Origin: Pseudazoarcus sp963975885
GTDB lineage: Bacteria > Pseudomonadota > Gammaproteobacteria > Burkholderiales > Rhodocyclaceae
Reading direction: 5' to 3'
Assembly: GCA_963975885.1 (NCBI GenBank)
Contig: CAXBIS010000003.1
Location: forward strand, 1 to 64,000
DNA: 64,000 nucleotides
Shown here: positions 27,580 through 38,985 of the stretch, piece after piece
Layout: each line of letters starts with the position of its first letter
Position numbering within the stretch: the first letter of the stretch is position 1
Notes under the pieces: model-generated
The model's database searches: none
Told to the model about the DNA's origin: nothing
Seen by the model: the letters and a program-made list of their open reading frames with translations, nothing else
Translations under genes and position numbers: made by a program

Positions 27580-28140
27580 TCATTCGGATTCGACGAGTAC
27601 CGCGCGTTCGACGACGACGGGCTCGGCGGGGAGGTTCTGATGGGGACCGGCGCGGCGCGTGGGCAGCTTGCCAATCGTGCGTACGACATCCATGCCTTCG
27701 ACGACGCGGCCGAACACGGCGTAGCCGTGGCCGTCCGGGCGCGGGCGATCCAGCCCGGTGTTGTCGACGAGGTTGATGAAGAACTGTGAGGTGGCCGAGT
27801 CGGGGACGTTGGTGCGTGCCATGGCGATGGTGCCGGCAGCGTTTTTCAAGCCGTTGTCGGCTTCGTTCCTGATCGGCGTGCGGGTGCTCTTCTGTGTGAG
27901 CTTTTCGTCGAAGCCTCCGCCCTGGATCATGAAGCCGTCGATGACGCGATGAAACACGGTGCCGTCGTAATGTCCGTCGCGCACGTATTGCACGAAGTTC
28001 TCGACGGTCACCGGCGCCTTTTCGGCGTCGAGCTCGAGGCGGATCGTGCCGCGGTTGGTTTCGAGATCGACGACGGGGTTTGCTGCTGCCGCGGCGAGGC
28101 TGGCGAGCGCGAACGTGCAGGCGAAGAGGGTACGGATCAT
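27580..28140 (-). CDS. ppiA: Periplasmic cyclophilin-type peptidyl-prolyl isomerase
   Basis: 186 aa. A signal peptide (about 1-20, ending in a run of Ala) precedes a cyclophilin core with FHRVIDGFMIQGGGF and SQFFINLVDNTGLD. It assists folding of exported proteins. AGGAG lies 5 bases before the ATG. It is divergent from cysS. The pair with the cytoplasmic copy suggests duplication followed by gain or loss of the signal. Confidence 0.93.
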   Translation of the reverse strand: MIRTLFACTFALASLAAAAANPVVDLETNRGTIRLELDAEKAPVTVENFVQYVRDGHYDGTVFHRVIDGFMIQGGGFDEKLTQKSTRTPIRNEADNGLKNAAGTIAMARTNVPDSATSQFFINLVDNTGLDRPRPDGHGYAVFGRVVEGMDVVRTIGKLPTRRAGPHQNLPAEPVVVERAVLVESE

Positions 28141-28309
28141 GCGGGCTCCTGGGGCGGATTGTCGGGGTGAATGCGGTGCGTATGGGCGGTCGGGGAGGGT
28201 ATGCGCTGTGCTATGATCGCGCGCTCCGGGCTGTCCGCGATTCTAGCAAATCCGCCCGCCTCGCACATGGACACGCCCGCCGCGACAACCACCGCAACCG
28301 GATGACGGC

Positions 28310-29683
<1,374 letters not shown>

Positions 29684-29743
29684 GCGAAATCGGCTAGCAT
29701 CGTGCTGACGGCCGCAAGTAGCGGCGAACCCCGGAGTGCGCAC

Positions 29744-30154
29744 ATGTCCTATATCGAGGAGTCATTGTCCGACGGCGAGCGCATCGAGGCCCGATTCAGG
29801 CTGCACTGGTTCTCGTGGATGCCGATGGTCGGCTGGATCCTGCTGGGCGTCGTGACTTTCGGTCTCACCTGGCTGGTGGCGATCTACGAATTCCTGCGGC
29901 TGAAGTATCTGGAGCAGGGCGTGACCACCAAGCGCGTGATCCTCAAGCGTGGCATCATCAGCCGCCAGACCGACGAGATGAAGCTCGGCTCGATCGAGAC
30001 CGTCGAGATTGATCAGGGTGTGTTCGGGCGCATTTTCGGTTTCGGCAACGTCCGTGTCACCGGTCGCGGTATCAGCGATCTGGTGTTCAAGCGCATCGAC
30101 GATCCGATGTCGGTCAAGCGTGCAATCGAGAACGTCAGCCACCCGGCGTCCTGA
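29744..30154 (+). CDS. Small bacterial PH-domain membrane protein
   Basis: 136 aa. Two hydrophobic stretches (about residues 22-47, WFSWMPMVGWILLGVVTFGL and following) precede a bacterial PH (YdbS/bPH_2-like) domain with TTKRVILKRGIISRQTDEM and GFGNVRVTGRG. Such proteins are membrane-associated and of unknown function. GGAG lies 8 bases before the ATG. A bidirectional hairpin separates it from the convergent dnaJ. Confidence 0.8.
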   Translation: MSYIEESLSDGERIEARFRLHWFSWMPMVGWILLGVVTFGLTWLVAIYEFLRLKYLEQGVTTKRVILKRGIISRQTDEMKLGSIETVEIDQGVFGRIFGFGNVRVTGRGISDLVFKRIDDPMSVKRAIENVSHPAS

Positions 30155-30173
30155 AGCACGCTGGGACACAAGC

Positions 30174-30201
30174 GAAAGGCCCGCCAACTGGCGGGCCTTT
30201 C
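30174..30201. terminator. Bidirectional terminator between the PH-domain gene and dnaJ
   Basis: A perfect 12-bp stem GAAAGGCCCGCC with loop AACT lies between convergent genes. The arm ends in CTTTC on both strands, followed by a few more T on plus, so it can serve both transcripts. Confidence 0.75.
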
Positions 30202-30223
30202 GTCGTTTCGGGGAGCCCTTCGT

Positions 30224-31351
30224 TCAGGTTCCGAAGAAATCACGCACCTTGTCCATCCAGGACTTGGCCTTGGGGTTGTGCAGGTCGGGGCTGCCGTGGG
30301 TGGTGTCGGAGAACTCGCGCAGCAGTTCCTTCTGGCGATCGGTGAGCTTGACCGGGGTCTCGACGACGACATGGCACATGAGGTCGCCGGGAGCCTGCGA
30401 GCGCACGTTGCGGATGCCCTTGCCGCGCAGGCGAAAGACCTTTCCGGTCTGCGTCTCGGCCGGAATCTTGAGGCGTGCCATGCCGTCTAGCGTCGGGATT
30501 TCGATCTCGCCCCCGAGTGCGGCCGTGGCGAAGCTGATCGGCATCTCGCAATGCAGGTCATCGCCTTCACGCTGGAACACCGGGTGGGCACGGATGTGGA
30601 TCTCGACATACAGGTCGCCCGGTGGGCCGCCGTTGACGCCCGGTTCGCCATGGCCGGCGTGGCGCAGGCGCATGCCTTCGTCGATGCCGGCGGGAATCTT
30701 CACTTCCAGCGTCTTGTTGCTCTTCACGCGCCCGGCGCCGCCGCAGGAGCGACACGGGTCGGTCACCATGCGTCCAGTGCCGTGGCACTTCGGGCAGGTC
30801 TGCTGGATCGAGAAGAAGCCCTGCTGCATGCGCACCTGGCCGACACCGCCACAGGTCGCGCAGGTGGTCGGCTGGGTGCCGGCCTTGGCGCCGCTTCCGT
30901 GGCAGGTTTCGCAGCTCTCGACGGTGGGGATGCGGATGGTCTTGTCGGTGCCGCGCGCCGCATCTTCGAGGCTGATCTCTAGGTTGTAGCGCAGGTCGGC
31001 CCCGCGATAGACGTTGGAGCGGCCACCGCGCCCGCCGCCGAAGATATCGCCGAAGATGTCGGAGAAGGCGTCTCCGAAGCCGTCGAAGCCGCGACCAGCA
31101 CCCGCGCCACCCATGCCGCCCATGCCTTCCATGCCGGCATGGCCGAAACGGTCGTAGGTCGCGCGTTTCTGTTCGTCGGAGAGCGCCTCGTAGGCTTCGC
31201 TCAATTCCTGGAACTTCGCGGAAGCATCCTTGCTGTCCGGATTGCGGTCCGGGTGATGCTTCATCGCGAGCTTGCGATAAGCCTTCTTGATTTCGTCGGC
31301 CGAGGCGTCGCGGTTGACGCCGAGGACCTCGTAATAATCCCGTTTTGCCAT
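30224..31351 (-). CDS. dnaJ: Chaperone protein DnaJ
   Basis: 375 aa, full-length type A J-protein. The J domain has HPD at 33-35, followed by a Gly/Phe-rich linker, four CxxCxGxG zinc motifs (CETCHGSG, CATCGGVG, CPKCHGTG, CRSCGGAG) and the C-terminal substrate-binding region. It stimulates DnaK ATPase and delivers substrates. It lies 151 bases after dnaK on the same strand, with a hairpin between; no separate heat-shock promoter was found. Confidence 0.97.
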   Translation of the reverse strand: MAKRDYYEVLGVNRDASADEIKKAYRKLAMKHHPDRNPDSKDASAKFQELSEAYEALSDEQKRATYDRFGHAGMEGMGGMGGAGAGRGFDGFGDAFSDIFGDIFGGGRGGRSNVYRGADLRYNLEISLEDAARGTDKTIRIPTVESCETCHGSGAKAGTQPTTCATCGGVGQVRMQQGFFSIQQTCPKCHGTGRMVTDPCRSCGGAGRVKSNKTLEVKIPAGIDEGMRLRHAGHGEPGVNGGPPGDLYVEIHIRAHPVFQREGDDLHCEMPISFATAALGGEIEIPTLDGMARLKIPAETQTGKVFRLRGKGIRNVRSQAPGDLMCHVVVETPVKLTDRQKELLREFSDTTHGSPDLHNPKAKSWMDKVRDFFGT

Positions 31352-31394
31352 TGTGTGCTGTGGGTCCTGGTTCTTCTGTCCGCCGAAAAGCCGA

Positions 31395-31433
31395 AAGTCG
31401 GAGGTGCCGCCGATCCGGTGGCACCTCCGACTT
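31395..31433 (-). terminator. Hairpin between dnaK and dnaJ
   Basis: A perfect 14-bp inverted repeat (31395-31408 with 31420-31433) encloses an 11-base loop. On the minus strand it is followed by a short TTTT within GC-rich sequence. It could act as a partial terminator lowering dnaJ relative to dnaK, or as an RNA-stability element for dnaK mRNA. Confidence 0.5.
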
Positions 31434-31502
31434 CAGACCATCCGCCGGAGGAGATTGCGGAAATCCGGAGCGCGGTGGGGTGTCGCGCTCCGGCCGGCAG
31501 GA

Positions 31503-33428
<1,926 letters not shown>

Positions 33429-33491
33429 GTCGTTTCCTTTATGTGTTCGTTTCAATTCCGGTTCCGGCGACTGTGGCCGGGGTCTGTCCCG

Positions 33492-33520
33492 AATATGGGG
33501 CGGCAGGCGCAGCTTTCAAG
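33492..33520 (-). promoter_or_regulatory. Sigma-32 heat-shock promoter for dnaK
   Basis: Minus strand: CTTGAAA, a 13-base spacer, CCCCATATT. This fits the sigma-32 (RpoH) consensus of CTTGAAA and CCCCATnT almost exactly. It lies in the grpE-dnaK gap, so dnaK can be induced independently of grpE. Confidence 0.85.
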
Positions 33521-33538
33521 CCCTGCCGTGCAATAGGG

Positions 33539-34126
33539 TCATTTCCCCTTGGAGACCATGACCAGCGCCGGACGCAGCACGCGGTCGTGAATCAGATAGC
33601 CCTTCTGCAGCACCTGCACGACGGTGTTCGGTTCGGCGTCGGATTCGAGCGTGCCGATCGCCTGATGACGGTTCGGGTCGAATTTCGTGTTGATCGGGTC
33701 TTCCTCGACGATGTTCGCGCCGTCGAAGGCCGAAATGAGTTGCCTGAGCGTCAACTCGACGCCCTCGCGCAGGCTCTCGACCGTCTGGTTCTCGGTGTTC
33801 AGTGCGGCTTCCAGGCTGTCCTTGACCGGCAACATCGAGCCGGCGAACTTCTCGGCGGCGAACTTCGCGGCCTTGGCCACGTCCTCGTCGGCCCGACGAC
33901 GCATGTTCTCGGTCTCGGCCTTGGCGCGCAGCCAGGCGTCGTGGTGTTCCTCGGCCTTGCGTTCGGCGGCGCGGATCAGTTCCTCAAGCCGGGGCATGCG
34001 TTCGGCCTCGCCGGTGGTATCCGTCTCGGCGTCCACCTGGGGCTCGTCACCCTCCGCGGAAGGTTCTTCGCCAGCCCTGGCGGCTTGCTCGTAGGCTTCG
34101 AGTTCGGGCTTGTTCGGGTCCTGCAT
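33539..34126 (-). CDS. grpE: Nucleotide exchange factor GrpE
   Basis: 195 aa. An acidic N-terminus leads into a long coiled-coil (about residues 55-115) and the C-terminal beta domain with HQAIGTLESDAEPNTVVQVLQKGY, the GrpE signature. It releases ADP from DnaK. The ATG at 34126 is preceded by AAGGAG at 9 bases; a second ATG at 34147 would add 7 residues but lacks such a site. It is preceded by its own sigma-32 promoter. Confidence 0.96.
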   Translation of the reverse strand: MQDPNKPELEAYEQAARAGEEPSAEGDEPQVDAETDTTGEAERMPRLEELIRAAERKAEEHHDAWLRAKAETENMRRRADEDVAKAAKFAAEKFAGSMLPVKDSLEAALNTENQTVESLREGVELTLRQLISAFDGANIVEEDPINTKFDPNRHQAIGTLESDAEPNTVVQVLQKGYLIHDRVLRPALVMVSKGK

Positions 34127-34160
34127 CGTTTGAAGCTCCTTGTCCATCGGATTTACCGCC

Positions 34161-34188
34161 AAATTGGGGCGTGCGACCGGATTTCAAG
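34161..34188 (-). promoter_or_regulatory. Sigma-32 heat-shock promoter for grpE
   Basis: Minus strand: CTTGAAA, a 12-base spacer, CCCCAATTT, about 35 bases before the grpE start. A close sigma-32 match, in the 159-base divergent gap shared with the kinase gene. No convincing sigma-70 promoter toward the kinase was seen; a TATGCT at 34245-34250 is the only hint. Confidence 0.8.
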
Positions 34189-34285
34189 TGCAGACCGAAA
34201 AAAATGTTCGCGGCATCGTCGCAGCCGCAGGCGCGAGGCCGGTGTATGCTTGGCCGCGTTGTCCATTTCGCGTCGCGCACTCCAG

Positions 34286-35647
34286 ATGAGCGAGCTTCCT
34301 TCACGCATCGGCAGGTTCGATATTCTCGAAAAGGTCGGACAGGGCGCGACCGCCTCCGTCTATCGGGCGGTGAGCGCCGACCACCCCGACGGGGTGGCGA
34401 TCAAGCACGTGCGCTTCGGTCGTGGTGATGGAGAGGCGCGGCGCATTCGCCGGCTCAGGAAGCTGCTCAAGGCCGAGGCGGCAGTCGCCAAGCGGCTTGA
34501 GCATCCGAACATCATCGGCATCCACGAAGTCGTCTTCGAGGACGACGAGGCGCATGTGGTGATGGAGTATTTCCCGGGGCTGCCTCTGACCCGTCATTGC
34601 CGTTTCGATCAGTTGCTGCCATTGCATCGCGTGATGGGCATCGTGTTCAAGTGCTGCATGGCGCTCGATCATGCCTTCCGGCAAGGGGTCGTGCATCGTG
34701 ACATCAAGCCCGACAACATCCTCGTCGATGCCGAGGACAACGTGAAGATCACCGACTTCGGACTGGCGCTCAATCTTGACCGCAAACAGCAGTCCGACTC
34801 GACCTTCATTGTCGGCGTCGGCTCACCGGCCTACATGAGCCCAGAGCAGATCAAGAGCTACCCCCTGAACCAGAAGACCGATCTGTATTCGCTCGGGGTC
34901 GTGCTCTTCCACTTGCTCACGGGGCGGCTGCCTTTTCGTGCGACGAGTCACGCGCAACTGATCTACAAGATTCTCAACGCGGATCCGCCGCCGCCGTCGC
35001 GTATCAATCCGGATCTGCCGCAGGGCGTCGATGGCGTGGTCGCCAGGGCGCTTGAAAAGGACTTGTACTCGCGCTACCGCAACGGTGCAGAGTTCGCGCA
35101 GGATCTCTCGGCGATCCGCTACAAGATCGTCGACGAGGGCCAGCGTCCGTCGGACGCCCGGCGTTTCGAAGTGCTTCGCCGACAGACGTTCTTCACGGAG
35201 TTCGATGACGTCGAGGTTTGGGAGGCCTTGCGCATATCGGCATGGAGGCGGGTCGATGCCGGCGTGGCGGTATTTCGCGAAGACGACGAGGATCCGCGAT
35301 TCGCATTGCTGATCGACGGAGAGGTCGAGATATCGATCAGCGGGCGCCGCGTCGAGCGTCTCGGCCCGGGCTCGGCCTTCGGCGAACTGGCCTGGCTGGA
35401 TGTGGGCACTTCGCGTCAGATGACGACCGCCGTGACGGTGGTCGAATCGATCTACCTCGAAGTGAGTCCGTCGGCACTCGCGCTCGCCTCCGAGGAAGTC
35501 CGCGACAAGTTCCGTGCGGTTGTCGGAGCGATTGCCGCGCGTCGCTGCGCCGAGGCCATGCGTACCATCGCCGCGGGGGGTGAGCAGGCATTGCCGGCGC
35601 GCCGCGCCGCGCCCGGGCGGCTGGATCTGCAACTGATCGATGACTGA
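34286..35647 (+). CDS. Ser/Thr protein kinase with C-terminal cyclic-nucleotide-binding-like domain
   Basis: 453 aa, no membrane span. The N-terminal Hanks-type kinase (about 8-280) is complete: glycine loop GQGATASVY from residue 18, VAIK with Lys40, catalytic HRDIKPDN at 137-144, DFG at 157-159 and APE equivalent SPE at 185-187. Residues about 300-415 read as a cNMP-binding beta-barrel, with FALLIDGEVEISISGRRVERLGPG and FGELAWLDVG. The usual phosphate-contacting PR-T/S-A is altered to SRQMT, so nucleotide binding is uncertain. It diverges from grpE and meets the EF-hand gene tail to tail with a 2-base gap. It probably phosphorylates cytosolic targets under control of its C-terminal domain; the target is unknown. 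No clear ribosome-binding site precedes the ATG. Confidence 0.85.
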   Translation: MSELPSRIGRFDILEKVGQGATASVYRAVSADHPDGVAIKHVRFGRGDGEARRIRRLRKLLKAEAAVAKRLEHPNIIGIHEVVFEDDEAHVVMEYFPGLPLTRHCRFDQLLPLHRVMGIVFKCCMALDHAFRQGVVHRDIKPDNILVDAEDNVKITDFGLALNLDRKQQSDSTFIVGVGSPAYMSPEQIKSYPLNQKTDLYSLGVVLFHLLTGRLPFRATSHAQLIYKILNADPPPPSRINPDLPQGVDGVVARALEKDLYSRYRNGAEFAQDLSAIRYKIVDEGQRPSDARRFEVLRRQTFFTEFDDVEVWEALRISAWRRVDAGVAVFREDDEDPRFALLIDGEVEISISGRRVERLGPGSAFGELAWLDVGTSRQMTTAVTVVESIYLEVSPSALALASEEVRDKFRAVVGAIAARRCAEAMRTIAAGGEQALPARRAAPGRLDLQLIDD

Positions 35648-35649
35648 GA

Positions 35650-36630
35650 TCAGACCGCGAGGTCGATCTGGCTGATCGTCCCGGCCGTGCCGTCCTCGGA
35701 CAGATAGACGCCGCTGGCGCGCAACTGACCGAGGGTGTCTCCGGCGCCGTCGCGCAGCGCGAAGGGTGTTGCCACCCGTGCGACCGACAGGGCGCCGACG
35801 CCGGCTTCGGCGAGTGTGGTGAGCGATCCCTTGCCGTTGACGTCGGGCTGCCACAGGCGCAGGTCGGCAAAGTGCGCATCGGCTTCGTCGATCCAGCCAT
35901 TGCCGTCCGAATCGAGCGTCGCAAGTTCGGCGAAGCCGTCGCCGGTGGTCGGGCCGAACAACTCGCTTCCGTCGTCGATGCGGCCGTTGGCGTTGCGATC
36001 GAATGCGAGCATGCCGCGCCCGCCGATCGGCAATGGAATTGCGTCATCGGTCCCGTCGGCGTCGAGATCGAACGCGAAGCGCACGTCGGCCAGGCGCGCG
36101 CCGCTGCCCGCGAAGTCGAGAACCAGCGGATCCTGAAGGCGCCGCGGTTCGCCGGTGCGCATGTCGAGTTCGAAGCGTTCGGCGAAGCTGCGCTCCAGTT
36201 CGAATTCGACCTCGAACCGGATCTCGCGTCCGTCGGCCGTGCGCACCAGGCCCTTCGCGGCAAAACCGACATGCTCGTATTCGATGCGCTCGCTGCGCAC
36301 GCTCAGCGACATGCCCGAAGTGTTCGCGCCCGTCGGCGTGCGCTCGGGCGGCGCATAGGCGGGCGTGGAATCAGGTTCGAGATCGGACAGGCGCAGCACC
36401 TGGATGCTGCGACCGAACATCGATTCGATCACCGCCCGCAGCAGCGTCATGCGTGGATCGTCGAGCGCCTCGTCGGCGCCGGCCGCGATCTGATCGAGTT
36501 GCGTGCTTTCGGTCGTGGAGGAGGGCGGGGTCGCCCGCGGCTCCCAGCGCTCGAGGCGCACCGAAACGCGCTCGCGCTCGAACGCGACGTGGGTGGACTG
36601 CATTGCGATCTGCGCGCTCTCGATTTTCAT
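35650..36630 (-). CDS. EF-hand-like calcium-binding repeat protein
   Basis: 326 aa, no signal peptide or membrane span. The N-terminal half is unrecognised. The C-terminal half carries DxDxDG-type loops: DLDADGTDD (188-196), DRNANGRIDDGSE (211-223), DSDGNGWIDEAD (240-251) and a degenerate QPDVNGKGS (261-269). Such VCBS/EF-hand-like arrays bind calcium and occur in surface or secreted proteins, so secretion by a leaderless route is possible but not shown. The ATG at 36630 is chosen; the open frame continues upstream only as an antisense-free shadow of hemH. It is convergent with the kinase gene, 2 bases apart. Confidence 0.72.
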   Translation of the reverse strand: MKIESAQIAMQSTHVAFERERVSVRLERWEPRATPPSSTTESTQLDQIAAGADEALDDPRMTLLRAVIESMFGRSIQVLRLSDLEPDSTPAYAPPERTPTGANTSGMSLSVRSERIEYEHVGFAAKGLVRTADGREIRFEVEFELERSFAERFELDMRTGEPRRLQDPLVLDFAGSGARLADVRFAFDLDADGTDDAIPLPIGGRGMLAFDRNANGRIDDGSELFGPTTGDGFAELATLDSDGNGWIDEADAHFADLRLWQPDVNGKGSLTTLAEAGVGALSVARVATPFALRDGAGDTLGQLRASGVYLSEDGTAGTISQIDLAV

Positions 36631-36701
36631 GGCCGGCCTGCGAACGGAGTGAACCGTGACAGGGCAGTTAACGGCGGCGCGCGGGATTTCTTGAGCGGCG
36701 T

Positions 36702-37799
36702 TCAGCGCGCGGCGCCGAGGTCCCGCGCGCGCAGTGCAGTCAGTTCGCGCTCCTGGGCGCTCGGCGGCGCGATCTCGAGCCAGTTGCCAAGATGCGATTC
36801 GGCCACCTTGCCGAGCGCGGCGATCCAGTCCGCACGTTCGTTCAGGCACGGGATGTAGTGGAAGGTCTCGCCGCCTGCCGTGAGAAAGGCTTCGCGGCAT
36901 TCCATGCCGATCTCCTCGATGGTCTCCAGGCAGTCGGAGACGAAGCCGGGGCAGATCACGTCGACGCGGCGTACGCCTTCGCTCGCGAGCTTTTGCAGGG
37001 TGGGTTCGGTATAGGGCTGCAACCATTCGGCCTTGCCGAAGCGCGACTGGAAGGTGACGAGCCAGCGCTCGCGCGGCAGACCCAGGGCCTCGGCGAGCAG
37101 GCGGGCGCTCTTGTGGCACTCGCAGTGATACGGGTCGCCCAGGTCGAGCGAACGGCGCGGGATGCCGTGAAAGCTCATGACCAGACGCTCGGGCTCGCCG
37201 TGAGCCTGCCAGTGTTCGCGCACGCTGTTGGCGAGCGCGGCGACATAGCCAGGGTGGTCGGCGAAGTTTCTTACGAAACGCAATTCGGGCTGGTTGCGCC
37301 AGTGCGTGATGCAACGTGCCACGTCGTCCATCACGCTGGCGGTGGTGCTTGCCGCGTACTGCGGGTAGAGCGGCAGCACGAGGATGCGCGTACAGCCACG
37401 CGCGCGCATGCGTCCGAGCGCGTTTTCGATGGAGGGCTGGCCGTAGCGCATCGCCCAGTCGACGACCACCTCGCCGTGTCCGTCGTGAACGAGCTGCCCG
37501 GCCAGAAGCTTGGCCTGGCGTTCGGTATGCACGCGCAGCGGGGAGCCTTCGTCGGTCCATACCGTGGCGTACTTGGCCGCAGACTTCTTCGGGCGCAGGT
37601 TGAGGATGATGCCGTTGAGAATCGGCCACCAGACGATGCGCGGGATTTCCACCACGCGCGGGTCGGACAGGAATTGCTTAAGATATTTACGCAGTGCCGG
37701 CGCGGTCGGCGCTTCGGGGGTGCCCAGATTGGCAATGAGTACGCCGGTGAGCGGGCTCGTGCCATGAGTGTATTCGGGTTCGGGCCAGTATCGGGCCAT
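36702..37799 (-). CDS. hemH: Ferrochelatase
   Basis: 365 aa. It inserts Fe2+ into protoporphyrin IX, the last step of heme synthesis. SFHGIPRRSLDLGDPYHCEC contains the catalytic His, and FQSRFGKAEWLQPYTEP is the family signature. The ATG at 37799 follows AAGGA at good spacing; 18 upstream in-frame codons overlap the hrcA gap and are not family-like. It lies 28 bases after hrcA on the same strand, probably co-transcribed. Confidence 0.96.
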   Translation of the reverse strand: MARYWPEPEYTHGTSPLTGVLIANLGTPEAPTAPALRKYLKQFLSDPRVVEIPRIVWWPILNGIILNLRPKKSAAKYATVWTDEGSPLRVHTERQAKLLAGQLVHDGHGEVVVDWAMRYGQPSIENALGRMRARGCTRILVLPLYPQYAASTTASVMDDVARCITHWRNQPELRFVRNFADHPGYVAALANSVREHWQAHGEPERLVMSFHGIPRRSLDLGDPYHCECHKSARLLAEALGLPRERWLVTFQSRFGKAEWLQPYTEPTLQKLASEGVRRVDVICPGFVSDCLETIEEIGMECREAFLTAGGETFHYIPCLNERADWIAALGKVAESHLGNWLEIAPPSAQERELTALRARDLGAAR

Positions 37800-37827
37800 C
37801 TGAAATCCTTGCTGTGAGGGGGAGCGC

Positions 37828-38862
37828 TCAGTCGTCGCTGTGCGACAGGGCACTGGAGAGCAGGCGGGCGGTGATGTCGACGATGGGAATCACGCGATCG
37901 TAGGCCATGCGCGTGGGGCCGATCACGCCCACCGAGCCGACGAGCTTGCCGTCGACTTCGTAGCCAGCAGTGATCACGCTGCAGCCATCGAGTTCCTCGA
38001 CGCCGGATTCGTTGCCGATGAAGATCTGCACACCTTCGGCTCGGTTGGACAGTTCGAGCAACTGCACCAGGCCCGTCTTGCGTTCAAACAAGCGGAACAG
38101 TTCGCGGATGCGTGACATGTTCGAGGAGAAGTCCTCGACTTCGAGCAGATTGGACTCGCCCGAGAGCACGTAGGGATCTCCGCTGCTCGCGAACTCGGTG
38201 CTGGCCTCGACGGTGGCACTCATCAGTTCGGTGATGTTGCTGCGCAGTTGATGCAGTTCGTCACGCAGGCGATTGCGCATCTCGTCGAGCGCCTGGCCGG
38301 CGTAATGGGCGGTCAGCGTGATGCCGGCCTCGGTCAGTTCGGCGCTCGAATAGGCTCGCCGCGTGTGCAGGATGCGGTTCTGCACGTCGCCGGCCGAGGT
38401 CACGATGATGAGCAGCACGCGGGTATCGGACAGGCGCACGAATTCGATCTGGCGGATGCGCGCGCTTTCGCGATGGGGACTGACGACGATGCCTGCGAAA
38501 TGGGTCAGGTTGGAGAGCAGTTGCGAGGCCGACGAGACCAGGCGCCGCGGCTGGTCCGGCAGCAACTGACCGCGCAACTGGCGCACGCGTGACGGATCGA
38601 GCGGTTGTACGGTGAGCAGCGAATCGACGAAGAAGCGGTAGCCGAGTGCGGTCGGCATGCGGCCAGCCGAGGTGTGGGGGCTGGTGATGAAGCCCATTTC
38701 CTCGAGTTCGCTCATGACGTTGCGAACAGTGGCCGGAGACAGTTCCAGACCGGAGTGTTTTGACAGCGTGCGCGACCCTACCGGCTGACCTTCGTCGATG
38801 TAGCGTTCGATCAGCGTCTTGAGCAGGATCTGCGAGCGGGTGTCCAGCGTTGGCTGCGTCAT
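37828..38862 (-). CDS. hrcA: Heat-inducible transcription repressor HrcA
   Basis: 344 aa. The N-terminal winged-helix domain has RTLSKHSGLELSPATVRNVM and TSPHTSAGRMPTALGYRFFVD; the GAF-like dimer domain follows. HrcA binds CIRCE operators and is loaded by GroEL. No CIRCE element was found upstream of any gene in this window, so its targets (usually groESL) must lie elsewhere. It is co-directional with hemH. Confidence 0.95.
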   Translation of the reverse strand: MTQPTLDTRSQILLKTLIERYIDEGQPVGSRTLSKHSGLELSPATVRNVMSELEEMGFITSPHTSAGRMPTALGYRFFVDSLLTVQPLDPSRVRQLRGQLLPDQPRRLVSSASQLLSNLTHFAGIVVSPHRESARIRQIEFVRLSDTRVLLIIVTSAGDVQNRILHTRRAYSSAELTEAGITLTAHYAGQALDEMRNRLRDELHQLRSNITELMSATVEASTEFASSGDPYVLSGESNLLEVEDFSSNMSRIRELFRLFERKTGLVQLLELSNRAEGVQIFIGNESGVEELDGCSVITAGYEVDGKLVGSVGVIGPTRMAYDRVIPIVDITARLLSSALSHSDD

Positions 38863-38892
38863 CGTATGCGTGATTCCGGGAGTCCGTGGAGC

Positions 38893-38922
38893 ATTATCCG
38901 CCCCTTGCCGTCATCGCGGCAA
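38893..38922 (-). promoter_or_regulatory. Sigma-70 promoter candidate for hrcA
   Basis: Minus strand: TTGCCG, an 18-base spacer, GATAAT, with the predicted start of transcription about 24 bases before the hrcA ATG. It lies in the 123-base divergent hrcA/nadK gap. There is no heat-shock-type sequence here. Confidence 0.5.
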
Positions 38923-38970
38923 ACCCGTGTGCGCCGGGCCCTCGGGCATCCTCCGCGGCGCGGCCGATTA

Positions 38971-38979
38971 TGGTTTAAT
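38971..38979 (+). promoter_or_regulatory. Extended -10 element immediately upstream of nadK
   Basis: TG-N-TTTAAT ends 6 bases before the nadK ATG. If used, transcription would start at or next to the start codon, giving a leaderless mRNA. No -35 and no ribosome-binding site are visible. Confidence 0.4.
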
Positions 38980-38985
38980 CGGCGC

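Noticed and set aside
33443..34285. Upstream extension of the kinase reading frame by 281 codons
   Set aside because: It runs antisense through grpE and past its sigma-32 promoter; the kinase fold begins at the ATG at 34286.
36631..37629. Upstream extension of the EF-hand protein frame
   Set aside because: It overlaps hemH in another frame on the same strand and looks like a frame-shifted shadow of ferrochelatase.
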